From Methylotenera sp. (GTDB taxonomy: Bacteria > Pseudomonadota > Gammaproteobacteria > Burkholderiales > Methylophilaceae), in contig JAKFVD010000016.1 in assembly GCA_021732365.1 (NCBI GenBank), positions 241,059 to 305,058 on the forward strand: DNA of 64,000 nt. Reading direction: 5' to 3'. The notes under the pieces are model-generated. The model saw only the letters and a list, made by a program, of their open reading frames with translations. It was not told the DNA's origin and searched no databases. The position numbers and the translations under genes are program-made. Below are positions 37,460-47,627 of this stretch, one piece after another (positions within the stretch are counted from its first letter, which is position 1; each line of letters starts with the position of its first letter).

Positions 37460-38478
37460 TACACTACTTTCGCTTTTAATAAATCGTGCATATTAAATGC
37501 ACCAACCAACTTTCCTGCGTCATTGGTCACTAGCAGACCATTAATTTTTTTGTTTTCCATCAGCTCGACCGCTTCTACTGCTAACTGATTAGCATTAATC
37601 GTATTCGGGCTGGTATGCATCACATCGCTGATTTTGGCGGTGCTGGCATGAATGCCATTCGCAAATGCGCGACGTAAATCACCATCGGTAAATACACCAA
37701 TCGGCTCAAAATTAGCGTTAACTATCGCCGTTAGGCCCATGCCTTTATTGGTCATTTCAATCAATGCGGCTGATAATAAAACATCGGCAGATACGCTTGG
37801 AATCGCTGCTTCTACACGCATCACATCTTTTACGCGCGTGAGCAATTTACGGCCAATGCTGCCGCCAGGGTGCGAACGCGCAAAATCTTCTGCAGTGAAA
37901 TCGCGTAAGTTAAGCACACAAACTGCCAATGCATCACCCAAAGCCAGGGCGGCTGTTGTACTGGCAGTAGGTGACAAGCCAAGCGGACACGCTTCTTGCG
38001 CGACTTCTGCACTTAGATGAATGTGTGATTCTTTTGCGAGTGTTGAATTTGGCGCACCTGTGATGCTAATCACTTTGGCGCCCAAACGTTTAATGGTGGG
38101 CAAAATATTCAGCAGCTCATCGCTTTCACCTGAGTTAGAAAGCGCAATCACCACATCACCATCGGTAATCATGCCTAAGTCACCATGACTAGCTTCAGCA
38201 GGATGCATAAAAAAAGCAGGAGTGCCAGTGCTGGCAAGGGTGGCAGCGATTTTGCCGCCTATATGCCCAGATTTACCCATGCCACTAACCACAACTCGGC
38301 CTTGGCAATGTAGAATAAGCATGACGGCTGCTTCAAAATTAGCATCCAACCGACTAGCTAAAGCGGTGATTTCTTGTGCTTCTATCGATAATACATTGCG
38401 TGCTAACTGCAAAGTAGACAGATTATCTGCCTGTTTAGGTGCATGTGCGCGATCTGATTGCAATAAGGTAGGTGCCAT
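37459..38478 (-). CDS. kdsD: Arabinose-5-phosphate isomerase KdsD
   Basis: Converts ribulose-5-phosphate to arabinose-5-phosphate, the first step to KDO. The SIS domain (VVSGMGKSGHIGGKIAATLASTGTPAFF, ALSNSGESDE) occupies residues ~40-190 and two CBS domains ~215-335. It is the first gene of the long minus-strand block. Confidence 0.94.
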   Translation of the reverse strand: MAPTLLQSDRAHAPKQADNLSTLQLARNVLSIEAQEITALASRLDANFEAAVMLILHCQGRVVVSGMGKSGHIGGKIAATLASTGTPAFFMHPAEASHGDLGMITDGDVVIALSNSGESDELLNILPTIKRLGAKVISITGAPNSTLAKESHIHLSAEVAQEACPLGLSPTASTTAALALGDALAVCVLNLRDFTAEDFARSHPGGSIGRKLLTRVKDVMRVEAAIPSVSADVLLSAALIEMTNKGMGLTAIVNANFEPIGVFTDGDLRRAFANGIHASTAKISDVMHTSPNTINANQLAVEAVELMENKKINGLLVTNDAGKLVGAFNMHDLLKAKVV

Positions 38479-38486
38479 AAGCGATT

Positions 38487-38515
38487 AGTATAAAAGGGAA
38501 ACCATGACTAATAAA
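38487..38515 (-). promoter_or_regulatory. Possible promoter of the kdsD block
   Basis: TATACT lies 8 bases before the kdsD ATG, with a weak TTTATT 17 bases upstream. Transcripts would have almost no leader. Confidence 0.35.
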
Positions 38516-38645
38516 GTAAAATACAGCGGTTCTTGAGTAAAATAGTAAAAGTAGGCACAATTTTTGCCCTATTTAACTAATCGTTTTACCAAAACAATCA
38601 ATAACGAATAAAAATGCTTTTACATTACATTGAAATAAACCACAT

Positions 38646-40622
38646 ATGTTCGACTCCTTAACCAGTGTTTTACTCTTGCTCACCAGCTCTGTATTAGCTG
38701 TTGCGTTTTTTCGCGCCTTGCGCTTGCCCGCTATGCTGGCCTATTTTTTGGTGGGTGTGCTATTTGGCCCTTATGCCCTTAATTTATTACCAAGCACCGA
38801 AAGTGGTCGTCATGTAGCCGAATTTGGCATTGTGTTCTTGATGTTTAGCATCGGTCTGGAGTTTAGCTTGTCTAAACTTTACGCCATGCGTAAAACTTTA
38901 TTCGGTTTAGGTGGTGCGCAGGTATTAATTACTTTGGGCGTAGCCATGTTAATTGGCTGGTTGGCAGGGTTAAGTTTAGTGACTGCGTTTGTGATTGGCG
39001 GCGCGTTAACTATGTCGTCCACCGCTATCGTGTCTAAAATATTAATGGAACGTGTCGATTTAAACTCGCGTCATGGTCGCTTAAGTATTGGTATTTTATT
39101 ATTTCAAGATTTAGCCGTTATCCCTATTTTGGTGTTGATTCCTGCGTTAGGCGCACAATCTGGCAACTTGACCAGTATTTTAGGTATTTCACTACTAAAA
39201 ACCGTTATTTTGCTGTTTATATTATTTAAATTCGGCAAAGGAATTATCAACTTCTGGTTTAGCGTGGTGGCAAAACAACGCTCGCGCGAATTGTTTGTGA
39301 TGAACGTATTAATGGTGACTTTGCTGCTGGCAACTGTCACCAAAATTGCAGGTTTGTCTTATGCATTGGGCGCGTTTATCGCTGGCATGCTGATTTCAGA
39401 GACGCGCTATCGCTATCAAGTGGAATCGGATATTGCATCTTTCCGCGATATTTTGCTTGGGCTGTTTTTTATCAGCGTAGGTATGTTGCTAGACTTTAGC
39501 CAGCTTGGCAAACATATTGGCTTAGTGCTACTGCTTTTAGTGTGTTTTGTGTTATTTAAAGCGTTTGTTATTGCTGTTTTAAGCCGCTTATTTGGCTACG
39601 AAACGGGCGTTGGTATTCGCACTGGCATGGTATTGGCACAAGCTGGTGAGTTTAGCTTTGTGATTTTAGCCTTAGGTTTAGAGCAAAATTTAATCGGCGG
39701 TGATGAGCTACAAGTAGTACTAGCCGCATCATTATTATCCATGGTAGCCGCACCATTTATTATTCAGTACAACGGTAAGATTGCGCGTAAATTAGTTAAA
39801 AGTTATACCCGCAATAGTAGCCAAGTAGTGGATGAAATTGATAGCGTGGCCAAAAATTTAAAAGATCATGTGATTATTTGCGGCTATGGCCGCAGTGGCC
39901 AATATTTGGGCCGTTTTTTAAAAGAAGAAAACATTCCTTTTATTGCGCTAGATATTGACCCAACGCGTGTGCATGAAGCGGCTTCTGCTGGTCAGCACGT
40001 GATGTATGGCGACGCAGGCAGACGTATTGTGTTAGAGGCTGCTGGTGGTGCACGCGCTAAAGCTTTAATTGTCAGCTATTCTGATATGCGCGCATCGATG
40101 AAAGTATTGCATGTGGCACAAGAGGGTTATCCCAATTTGCCCGTGATTGTGCGCACCTACGACGACGCGGATATTGACACGTTTAGAGATGCAGGTGCCA
40201 CTGAAGTGGTTCCTGAAGTATTAGAAGGCAGCTTGATGCTGGCTTCACATGCCTTAGTGCTATTGGGAATCCCTTTAAATCGCGTCGTTAAACGTATTCG
40301 GCTATTTCGTGAAGAGCGCTATAAAATGTTTCAAGGCTATTTCCATGGCTTAACCGATGTGGCGAGTGAAATTACGGAAACACATCAAATTAGGCTGCAT
40401 TCAGCTGAAATTACGAAAGAAGCTTATGCAGTAGGTATGCGGCTTAACAACATTAATTTTGCTGGCTTTAACATTGAGCTACAGCATATCCGCCGCCCCA
40501 ATATGTTGGAGGACATCTTGCCACGTCCAGATATTGTGATTGGTGAAGGCGATATATTGGTGTTACTGGGCAGCCCAGCGGATTTAGGCAGCGCTGAAAA
40601 ATTCCTACTCACAGGTCGTTAA
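38646..40622 (+). CDS. CPA2-family cation/proton antiporter with TrkA domains
   Basis: A 658-residue membrane antiporter. The first ~385 residues are a 12-13 helix Na/H exchanger domain (FRALRLPAMLAYFLVG, MSSTAIVSKIL, FQDLAVIP). An RCK NAD-binding domain follows (HVIICGYGRSGQYLGRFL) and a TrkA-C domain at the end (about residues 575-655). This is the KefB/YbaL layout, so K+/H+ exchange gated by ligand is likely. It diverges from kdsD and is followed by the ThiO-like gene three bases on. Confidence 0.88.
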   Translation: MFDSLTSVLLLLTSSVLAVAFFRALRLPAMLAYFLVGVLFGPYALNLLPSTESGRHVAEFGIVFLMFSIGLEFSLSKLYAMRKTLFGLGGAQVLITLGVAMLIGWLAGLSLVTAFVIGGALTMSSTAIVSKILMERVDLNSRHGRLSIGILLFQDLAVIPILVLIPALGAQSGNLTSILGISLLKTVILLFILFKFGKGIINFWFSVVAKQRSRELFVMNVLMVTLLLATVTKIAGLSYALGAFIAGMLISETRYRYQVESDIASFRDILLGLFFISVGMLLDFSQLGKHIGLVLLLLVCFVLFKAFVIAVLSRLFGYETGVGIRTGMVLAQAGEFSFVILALGLEQNLIGGDELQVVLAASLLSMVAAPFIIQYNGKIARKLVKSYTRNSSQVVDEIDSVAKNLKDHVIICGYGRSGQYLGRFLKEENIPFIALDIDPTRVHEAASAGQHVMYGDAGRRIVLEAAGGARAKALIVSYSDMRASMKVLHVAQEGYPNLPVIVRTYDDADIDTFRDAGATEVVPEVLEGSLMLASHALVLLGIPLNRVVKRIRLFREERYKMFQGYFHGLTDVASEITETHQIRLHSAEITKEAYAVGMRLNNINFAGFNIELQHIRRPNMLEDILPRPDIVIGEGDILVLLGSPADLGSAEKFLLTGR

Positions 40623-40625
40623 TTA

Positions 40626-41636
40626 GTGGCTGCTAAAAAAGTAGTGGTAGTAGGTGGCGGAATTGTTGGCTGCCTAACTGCGCTTGAGCTGATTAATCGC
40701 GGCTGCCAAGTCACCTTGGTTGAGCGCAATGTGGTTGCAAGCCAAACTTCTGGCGAATCTTCTTGGGCGGGTGCTGGTATCTTATTTCCACTTTTGCCTT
40801 GGATGTATAAAGACGAAGTGAATAAGCTAGCCCTTGCTGGCGCCAGCATTTACCCACATTTATGTAAGCGCTTACTCACAACAACTGGCATAGACCCAGA
40901 GTTAATCAACTGCGGCATGCAAATTTTAGCGCCTGCGGATGCGTTAACTGCCACAGATTGGTGCCTGAAAAACAACGTTCCCGTACAAGCGAATTCGCAA
41001 GGCCTTTTTTTACCGAGCGTTGCGCAAGTGCGTCCACCACAACTATTAAAAGCATTACGTTTATCACTAATACAAAGCGGTGTTACTTTGCTAGAGCGCA
41101 CAGAATTGCAGGCGCTTAATCAGTCTGAACAACTAAATAGCTGGCAAACCACCACTGGCGAGATTTTAGAAGCAGACCAATTTGTAGTGACCTCAGGCGC
41201 TTGGAGTTTTGAGCTATTAAAAAACACGGCTCAGCAGCTCAACATTAAACCCATGCGCGGCCAAATTTTGCTTTATGAACAAGTTGGCGAAAAACTTTCG
41301 CACATTATCTACAAAGACGGTTTTTATTTAGTGCCGCGACAAGATGGCTTGTTGCTGGCTGGTAGCACTTTAGAAGATGTGGGATTTGATAAAAATACGA
41401 CTGAAGATGTAAAACTGGCCTTGCAAACAAAAGCCGAAACTATTTTACCTAGCTTAAAAAATGCAAGTGTACTCAAACATTGGTGTGGTTTACGGCCAGG
41501 TACGCCAGAAAATCTACCCACCATTGCTGCGCACTCTAGCATTCAGAATCTTTATTTGAATACTGGGCATTTTCGCTACGGCTTAACCATGGCACCAGCC
41601 AGCGCGCAACGTATTGCTGCGCTAATGTGTGATTAA
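40626..41636 (+). CDS. FAD-dependent glycine oxidase-like protein (ThiO-like)
   Basis: A 336-residue DAO-family oxidase. The FAD-binding GGGIVGCLTALELINRG is at the N-terminus, and the C-terminal GHFRYGLTMAPASA block is typical. ThiO makes dehydroglycine for thiazole synthesis. A MoeB/ThiF-like gene converges on it, which suits thiamine, but thiS and thiG are not in the window. It starts at GTG, coupled to the antiporter. Confidence 0.8.
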   Translation: MAAKKVVVVGGGIVGCLTALELINRGCQVTLVERNVVASQTSGESSWAGAGILFPLLPWMYKDEVNKLALAGASIYPHLCKRLLTTTGIDPELINCGMQILAPADALTATDWCLKNNVPVQANSQGLFLPSVAQVRPPQLLKALRLSLIQSGVTLLERTELQALNQSEQLNSWQTTTGEILEADQFVVTSGAWSFELLKNTAQQLNIKPMRGQILLYEQVGEKLSHIIYKDGFYLVPRQDGLLLAGSTLEDVGFDKNTTEDVKLALQTKAETILPSLKNASVLKHWCGLRPGTPENLPTIAAHSSIQNLYLNTGHFRYGLTMAPASAQRIAALMCD

Positions 41637-41645
41637 TGCTGGTTC

Positions 41646-42398
41646 TTACAGCTTAGCACTACAAACTGTGCAAGCGCTGTCGCGATTCAATTTAATCGTG
41701 CGCCATTCCATACTCAGCGCATCCAAAAGCAATAATCTTCCTTGCAGGTTTTCACCAATTTGCATGATTAACTTAAGTACTTCTGCCGCTTGCATAGTGC
41801 CGATAATACCCACTAGCGGCGCAAAAACGCCATTTTCGGTACAGCGCATTTCGGTATCGCTTCCTGTGTCAGGATACAAACAATGGTAACAAGGGCTGGT
41901 TTCATTTCTAAAATCAAATACTGAAATTTGCCCTTCAAACCCAATTGCAGCGCCAGAAACCAATGGTTTTTTTAGATTAAAACAAATACGGTTCAACGCA
42001 TAACGTGTCGCAAAATTATCACTGCAATCAATGACGACATCTGCATCTTTCGCTAGCTGCACAAACTCAGCTTCGGTTGATTTTTGCTGCACGGTTTTTA
42101 CCGTAATTTGAGGGTTAAGTATTTGAATTGATTGCTGCGCAGAAAGCGCTTTATTCACACCAACTGATTGCGTTGTATGAATAATTTGTCGCTGTAAATT
42201 GGTTAAGTCTACCGTATCAAAATCACAAATAGTCAGCTTACCCACACCTGAAGCCGCCAAATATAAAGCGACTGGCGAACCCAAACCACCAGCGCCTACA
42301 ATTAACGCATGGCTGTTAACTATTTTTTCTTGACCTTCATAGCCAATTTTTGGCAAAAGAATATGACGGCTGTAACGTAAAAGTTGGTTGTCGTTCAT
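41646..42398 (-). CDS. MoeB/ThiF/HesA-family adenylyltransferase
   Basis: Adenylates the C-terminus of a ThiS/MoaD-type carrier. ATP-binding GAGGLGSPVALYLAASGVG, arginine in NLQRQI, two zinc C-x-x-C pairs (CYHC, CTVC) and MRCTENGVFAPLVG are present. No rhodanese domain, 250 residues. It begins six bases after the pilin-like gene, so it may be transcribed at the end of the pilus operon. MoeB and ThiF cannot be told apart here. Confidence 0.88.
   Translation of the reverse strand: MNDNQLLRYSRHILLPKIGYEGQEKIVNSHALIVGAGGLGSPVALYLAASGVGKLTICDFDTVDLTNLQRQIIHTTQSVGVNKALSAQQSIQILNPQITVKTVQQKSTEAEFVQLAKDADVVIDCSDNFATRYALNRICFNLKKPLVSGAAIGFEGQISVFDFRNETSPCYHCLYPDTGSDTEMRCTENGVFAPLVGIIGTMQAAEVLKLIMQIGENLQGRLLLLDALSMEWRTIKLNRDSACTVCSAKL
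42107..42118 (+). repeat. TTTGAGGGTTAA motif, copy 3
   Basis: Exact copy within the MoeB/ThiF-like coding sequence. Confidence 0.6.
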
Positions 42399-42404
42399 CT
42401 GTTA

Positions 42405-43214
42405 CTAATGCAGTTGACCCGCTTGAATCATGGCGTTGTAGAGTACGTAAGGTGAAATCCAAGTGACTAAATCATCAAACTCGCCAGCGACAGATGCGCT
42501 TGCTGTTTGGGTGCGACTGTAAAATATTGTGGTGGCAATTTTATTTGCCACCTCATCTGCACCCACCTCTGCATCTGCCAAGGCACCATTGGCGCCGGTT
42601 GAGTAAACTACTGCGACTGCATTACTAATAAGCAGATTAGCTGGAACACATTCTGGTGTAGTAATTTGGCCACAAGATACTCTTAAATCGGGATTTAGCG
42701 CGGGCACATTGAGCGGAGGTGCGGGATTTGTTCTGGATATGCCAATATCCTGCAATTCGTTAGTGCTGGTAAAGTCGGGGATATTTCGGATTCCATAACC
42801 AGTTGGCAAGCCCGCAACAACGCCGTTTGGATTATCTACTTGTGTAACGGCATAACGTATAGGATTATTCCAAGCGTCTATAGCAAAACCTTGCGAATTT
42901 ACCGGCTGCATACCCAATGTGGCTGCTGGCAAAAATCCTTGCTGAACTGTGCAAGGACCGCTGGCGTTGGGCGCAGCAATGCCTTGACTAGCCGCTGTCG
43001 CAGGGCACGGCAATCTTCCGTTTGCTTGCGCAAAACCCAACAAAGCCTGTTTGGCGTTATCTAAGGTATTAAGTGTTTGCGTTTGTGCAGCTTGCTCGCG
43101 TTGTGCACGCAATGGCAATAATAATGCAGATAAAACCAAGCCAAAAATAACCAATACGATGGCCATTTCTACCAAGGTAAAGCCTTTTTGTTTAATCTGT
43201 TTTTTAAGCGTCAT
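42405..43214 (-). CDS. Type IV pilin-like protein with N-terminal methylation motif
   Basis: A 269-residue protein with a class prepilin cleavage site: KQKGFTLVEMAIVLVIFG, with cleavage between Gly and Phe, and the conserved Glu at +5. The mature part has an N-terminal hydrophobic helix. Length is large for a pilin. LPCPA and several Pro/Asn-rich segments occur. The start overlaps the preceding gene by four bases. It is probably a minor pilin of the MSHA-like system. Confidence 0.82.
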   Translation of the reverse strand: MTLKKQIKQKGFTLVEMAIVLVIFGLVLSALLLPLRAQREQAAQTQTLNTLDNAKQALLGFAQANGRLPCPATAASQGIAAPNASGPCTVQQGFLPAATLGMQPVNSQGFAIDAWNNPIRYAVTQVDNPNGVVAGLPTGYGIRNIPDFTSTNELQDIGISRTNPAPPLNVPALNPDLRVSCGQITTPECVPANLLISNAVAVVYSTGANGALADAEVGADEVANKIATTIFYSRTQTASASVAGEFDDLVTWISPYVLYNAMIQAGQLH

Positions 43215-44818
43215 GGCGATATGATATAAACTTGGTCGTTGTGATTGTTGCTTTTTTGTTTGTTAACTGCATCGAAAATCAAATCATTATTTGTATTTTC
43301 AATGCTATCCAAATAATTGTTCATATTGTTGGACGGGCGAATTTGCGTAACCGCTGGCTGTGCTTCAGTTGTGTTTAGCAAATCGCCAGCACTAATCAAC
43401 AATGCATTGATACCAGTTTTAAATCTTGACTGCAAATTAGCAATCGGCGACCATTCATAATAAAAATAATCTTGCCATAAATTGGTTTTAAACCAATCGG
43501 ACTCTTTTAAACCAATGGCAAGTGTGCCAGCGTTGTTGCAAACTGCTCGGGCGCCAGAAATTATACAACCTGCACCTGCGGAATAGATATCTGCATAACT
43601 TGGCACGGAATACGTGTAAGTATTGTTTGCGCCTCCAACATTGTGCGTGCAAAGGCCGTTAATATCACAGCTAAATGTTCTGGTAGTACGAGTGCAACTG
43701 CCCGCGCCTGTGCAAGTACAATCAGCGCCTGAACGTGTACAGCTACCAGCGGATGAAGTCCATGCTGTACCACCACCCCTTCTAAATACAACGTTTAAAA
43801 GGGGGTTAAAGCTGCAACTACAACTGCTGGCCGAAGCACAACTGCAAGTATCTGTAATATCAATTGGCAACATGCCTTTCGTGTTTGTGCCAGATGACAC
43901 ATGATTATTGAGTGCAGCGCCTAAATTAGCCGCATACGGAAACTGTCCGTTTTTGGTTCTGTATTGACTCAGCAATTTGCTCGATTCGCCACTTGCGCGG
44001 TTAGTCACAGCCGCCATCAATTCATCAATCGTAATAAAAACCAATTTATCGTTAAAGTAATAAGGTTTTGTCACACTAACGTCTGCCTCTGTTACATCTC
44101 GGCTATCTTGCCCGATGACAAAATCTTCATTGGGTATATCGTAATTGGCGTTGTTATAAGTTGTTGCGCCTGTACTAAAACTATCCAGATACTGATTTGC
44201 ATTTGGCGCATCCCCTGCGCGATTTTGCCCAGTTAACACATTGCCAGGTGCAATAATCACAGCGGCTACTCGGTTGGATATGACGTTTCCATTTTTATCT
44301 CGCACAATCAGCCAAGGGTAAACTGGATTGCTGATGACGCTTGGGTTAATAATTGGGTCTATGGGGGCTATAGCGGCGCTTTCATACTTGTGCACTAGAT
44401 TGCGCGATACAGCATACCAAAAACGATTTCCTTGGGCGTCTTGATAGTTTTCACCAATGCCAGTTTGAGGTGCGGTACAGGGATTGCCTTGTCCATATAC
44501 GGGAAGCTGACCAATTAATAAACTGTAACTAAAAGTAGATGTTGGAGAATTGCAATCACTTAAACCATCATAGTTCGGTACTGGCTCTCCATTTCTATCT
44601 GGAAACGGCATCTGCCCCGGATAATAGAGATGGCTGGCAGACCAAGCGATTAACGCCTGTTTTGCTTGATTCAGAGCCAAATACGTTTTTTTATCTTGCT
44701 CTATTCTTAAACTATTTTGATCGTACGATTTTAGTAAATACGCAGTCGCTACCAAGGCAATAACAAATGCCATTAAAATTAATGTCACCCCACTTTGCCT
44801 ATAAAATTTATTTTGCAT
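43211..44818 (-). CDS. Large pilin-like protein with Cys-rich insert
   Basis: A 535-residue protein that begins YRQSGVTLILMAFVIALVATAYLLKSY, a prepilin-like hydrophobic start with QSG/VTL at the position of the cleavage site but without the usual Glu at +5. The body contains ALIAWSASHLYYPGQMPFPD, which resembles the LPCPA region of its neighbour. Residues 325-427 hold 12 cysteines, many as C-x-C. I do not recognise a family for this part. The mature protein may be an exported minor pilin or adhesin. Confidence 0.7.
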   Translation of the reverse strand: MQNKFYRQSGVTLILMAFVIALVATAYLLKSYDQNSLRIEQDKKTYLALNQAKQALIAWSASHLYYPGQMPFPDRNGEPVPNYDGLSDCNSPTSTFSYSLLIGQLPVYGQGNPCTAPQTGIGENYQDAQGNRFWYAVSRNLVHKYESAAIAPIDPIINPSVISNPVYPWLIVRDKNGNVISNRVAAVIIAPGNVLTGQNRAGDAPNANQYLDSFSTGATTYNNANYDIPNEDFVIGQDSRDVTEADVSVTKPYYFNDKLVFITIDELMAAVTNRASGESSKLLSQYRTKNGQFPYAANLGAALNNHVSSGTNTKGMLPIDITDTCSCASASSCSCSFNPLLNVVFRRGGGTAWTSSAGSCTRSGADCTCTGAGSCTRTTRTFSCDINGLCTHNVGGANNTYTYSVPSYADIYSAGAGCIISGARAVCNNAGTLAIGLKESDWFKTNLWQDYFYYEWSPIANLQSRFKTGINALLISAGDLLNTTEAQPAVTQIRPSNNMNNYLDSIENTNNDLIFDAVNKQKSNNHNDQVYIISP

Positions 44819-44829
44819 TTCTTCAAACG

Positions 44830-45318
44830 CTAAAAACTATCTTCGCCAATCGTACCGCTATCAACCTGTGCGCCATGGCTTCTTGCTTCACGCACACGGT
44901 TATTTTGTGGGTCATACACTTGACCAGCTTTTAGGGTTAATCTGCGGCCATTGGCAGGCAATTTAAGTGGAACGCGATTGCCATTTTCGGGCAGGCTACC
45001 CACTTGTACGTCTTTATTACCAGAGTTTTCTTGCATGGCTTGGTTGTTAATCCACACAGTGCCTTGTTTGCCATCGTTACGCTTAACGTAGCCCTGCATG
45101 TTAATAGCATCTGGCAATTCTACAGGCGTAGATTCAGCTTGCTGGTCAGATGTTTCAACGGGTGTGACCACCATTACTTTTTTAGTTTGGCGCAAATAAT
45201 TCAGCGTGCTGCGCTCTGCGGGTGAGCTAAATAAACGGCCAATTGGCTGTGCAGCTTGCGTTGCTTGCATAAGCGCGATTTGCGTAGTGACTAAGATGAA
45301 TAATGCAAAAAATTTCAT
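44830..45318 (-). CDS. Exported MshK-like protein
   Basis: A 162-residue protein with a signal peptide (cleaved near QAAQ). It contains GYVKRNDGKQGTVWINNQ and LTLKAGQVYDPQ, resembling the periplasmic MshK and PilP-like pilus assembly proteins. It overlaps the PilO-like gene by one base. Confidence rests mainly on position. Confidence 0.65.
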   Translation of the reverse strand: MKFFALFILVTTQIALMQATQAAQPIGRLFSSPAERSTLNYLRQTKKVMVVTPVETSDQQAESTPVELPDAINMQGYVKRNDGKQGTVWINNQAMQENSGNKDVQVGSLPENGNRVPLKLPANGRRLTLKAGQVYDPQNNRVREARSHGAQVDSGTIGEDSF

Positions 45319-45950
45319 TACAGTGCTCCCGCCGAAATAACATTACTCAGTTGTGGGTCGCGCAGGGTTAGCCAGTCAATTTCACATACCGCTTTTAAAT
45401 TTGCACTGATATTTTTGGTATTAATCGCTGCGCCAACTGGTCGGCTAATTTCACAATCGCGCACAATAAGCGGGGTTGGCTGTTCTTGCAAACCATCTAA
45501 CAGCGTCAACAAATCGCCTTCGTGCAACATATCTAAGTTCAATTTCATCACAGAACGGTGTAAAGCAAAATTACCTAGATTCGACAAGAAGGGTGTTTTA
45601 TAGTTTTCTTGCAAGCCGATGCTGTAATCAATACTGAATAATTTATGTTGATTGTGAATTTGACGCAGTGTTTCTATCCACTCTATGCGCCGTTCTTCGC
45701 CAATAAAACCGCTGGCAAGCAAATCGTTATATGCTGGCAAATACTGCGTAATCATTTCTTTTTCTAAGCCTGAAGACTGGTATTTTTGGCGCGCCTGATT
45801 CAATAAATTTTGCTGTGTGGCCAGCGCTGTTTCATTTTTTTTGCGATATTGATCCGCAAAACTGATTAATATCCCCGCTATTAGCAATACCGCGCCCAAA
45901 CCAATAATCGGGTTGCGTAGTTTGCGCCAATCTTGTTGGGTCATACTCAT
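45318..45950 (-). CDS. PilO/MshJ-like inner-membrane protein
   Basis: A 210-residue protein with one N-terminal helix (IIGLGAVLLIAGILISF), a coiled region and a small periplasmic domain. Layout and place before MshK-like match MshJ/PilO/GspM. It overlaps the upstream gene by four bases. Confidence 0.65.
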   Translation of the reverse strand: MSMTQQDWRKLRNPIIGLGAVLLIAGILISFADQYRKKNETALATQQNLLNQARQKYQSSGLEKEMITQYLPAYNDLLASGFIGEERRIEWIETLRQIHNQHKLFSIDYSIGLQENYKTPFLSNLGNFALHRSVMKLNLDMLHEGDLLTLLDGLQEQPTPLIVRDCEISRPVGAAINTKNISANLKAVCEIDWLTLRDPQLSNVISAGAL

Positions 45951-47590
45951 GATGCGCTCTCTGTAGCGTTTAATGCAGCACTTGTTGCGGCGGCAGGCTG
46001 TGTCTTTAACACAATTTTGAGCTTAAAAATGGCGGGCGGGCTTTCAGCCGCGGTTTCATCGGTTGTGCTACCTTGTAAATTTGCCAGTGAGCTCACATTA
46101 ACGGGTTCTTGTAATATGGTCACAGCTTCTACTGCTGGATTAGCCTTCAGGGTCGCCACAAATTGACTCACCGTATTTAAAGCAGCACGATAGTCACCTG
46201 CAAAGCCTTTTATCTCCGCATTTAAAAAGCCTACTTGTATCAGCTTTGTTGTATCTTGGTTTGGGTTTACGCTGGCTTGGTTATTGTAGGTTTGATTGCT
46301 TTGTGTACCAACATTGCCAGCGGTATCGTCCGCCACCTCAGCCGTTGGGCTAAGCATCCAGCGCATTCTATTCAGCGTAATTTCAGGCATGTTTTCGCAC
46401 GCCGCGCTTAATATCTGCATAAACTGCGCAGGCGTTTGATTATTGGCTTGAATGGTTTGCGCTAAATCTGTGGCGACTTTTAACTCAGCACTGGGAATGG
46501 GCGTACTGGGGAAATTTTTGGCAACTTCATCATATAAGCGTTGCTGTTGTTGCGTTTGAGCAGCGATTAACTCTAATTGATTTTGCTGTTGCCTGCCCTG
46601 CCAAGCATAGACTCCCGCCAAACCAACGCCCAATACGGCAATTGCTGCTGTGGCAATATATAAACTACGGCAGGTATTGTTTAAGCTATGAATTTTGCTG
46701 TATGACAGTGGTGCCAAATTATCAGGCACATTGCCATTTGCCAGCAATTGCATATGCAGTAATTCAGGGTGTGGCTTAATTAAGCTTTCTGCCAGATTAA
46801 TATTTTTGGCATACGCTAAAATATCGACTGTTTTACATTCTAGGCCTTGATCTTGACTGATGCTTTTTGCAATTTCATGGTGTGAATTGTCTAGCGCTGG
46901 CAGTATCATTTGTAGCGGTGTTTCGCCATTAATTAAACGCTGGCTCATCAAATAAAGCCGCGTTTTTTCAATCTCCACCAAGTAAAAGTAAGCCAATTGG
47001 TTTGGCTTAATATCGACCATTGGCACCAAGCGACTCATGCGCAAACGGCCATTGTGCATATAGGTTTGCCTAAAGCCAGAGGGCAACTGCTCGCACAATA
47101 AAATATGTGGCGCCATCAGTTTCATTTGGCGCACCATCACTTGGCTCATCATCGGCAACAAATATACGCCCACTAACGGCGATTGATTGGCTTGAATCAC
47201 GTCTAGCCAGCCTTGAAGCGAATCCGCATTGCTTAACGCCACAAATAAAAAGTTATCGTCTTTGCGCTTATCGGCACTGCGATTAATAAAATGTGCGGCG
47301 CGAAATGTGCTGTTGCGGTTAAATTGATTGAGCTTACGGTCAAGAATCTCGCGACGTGCACGCCCAACTGTATGCGGCAAGCTTTCTAGTTTATAGTCTT
47401 CTTCTACCGCGTCCACAATTAAGTAAATATTGGTGTCGGGCTGTTTGGCTAAATATTCGCTAAATGCGGTGTAATCTTGGTCGATATTATTAAAAACTGC
47501 ATAGCTTTGCAGCTTGGCGCCATGCCAAATACCAGCAGTTAGGCTGCTATTATTGGCACACAGAATGAGTTTTTTTGCGCTACTTAACAT
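45947..47590 (-). CDS. PilM/PilN or MshI-like assembly protein
   Basis: A 547-residue protein: cytoplasmic N-terminal part (about residues 1-305), one membrane helix (LYIATAAIAVLGVGLAGVYAW) and a periplasmic C-terminal part with a coiled stretch. This is the layout of GspL and MshI, or a PilM-PilN fusion. It would link the ATPase to the periplasmic subunits. Confidence 0.7.
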   Translation of the reverse strand: MLSSAKKLILCANNSSLTAGIWHGAKLQSYAVFNNIDQDYTAFSEYLAKQPDTNIYLIVDAVEEDYKLESLPHTVGRARREILDRKLNQFNRNSTFRAAHFINRSADKRKDDNFLFVALSNADSLQGWLDVIQANQSPLVGVYLLPMMSQVMVRQMKLMAPHILLCEQLPSGFRQTYMHNGRLRMSRLVPMVDIKPNQLAYFYLVEIEKTRLYLMSQRLINGETPLQMILPALDNSHHEIAKSISQDQGLECKTVDILAYAKNINLAESLIKPHPELLHMQLLANGNVPDNLAPLSYSKIHSLNNTCRSLYIATAAIAVLGVGLAGVYAWQGRQQQNQLELIAAQTQQQQRLYDEVAKNFPSTPIPSAELKVATDLAQTIQANNQTPAQFMQILSAACENMPEITLNRMRWMLSPTAEVADDTAGNVGTQSNQTYNNQASVNPNQDTTKLIQVGFLNAEIKGFAGDYRAALNTVSQFVATLKANPAVEAVTILQEPVNVSSLANLQGSTTDETAAESPPAIFKLKIVLKTQPAAATSAALNATESAS

Positions 47591-47627
47591 GTTTTTTTGG
47601 TCGAATTTTTACCATTAACTTTCAAGT

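Noticed and set aside
43623-43904. Open frame opposite the Cys-rich pilin region
   Set aside because: The low-complexity composition of the real gene keeps the other strand open.
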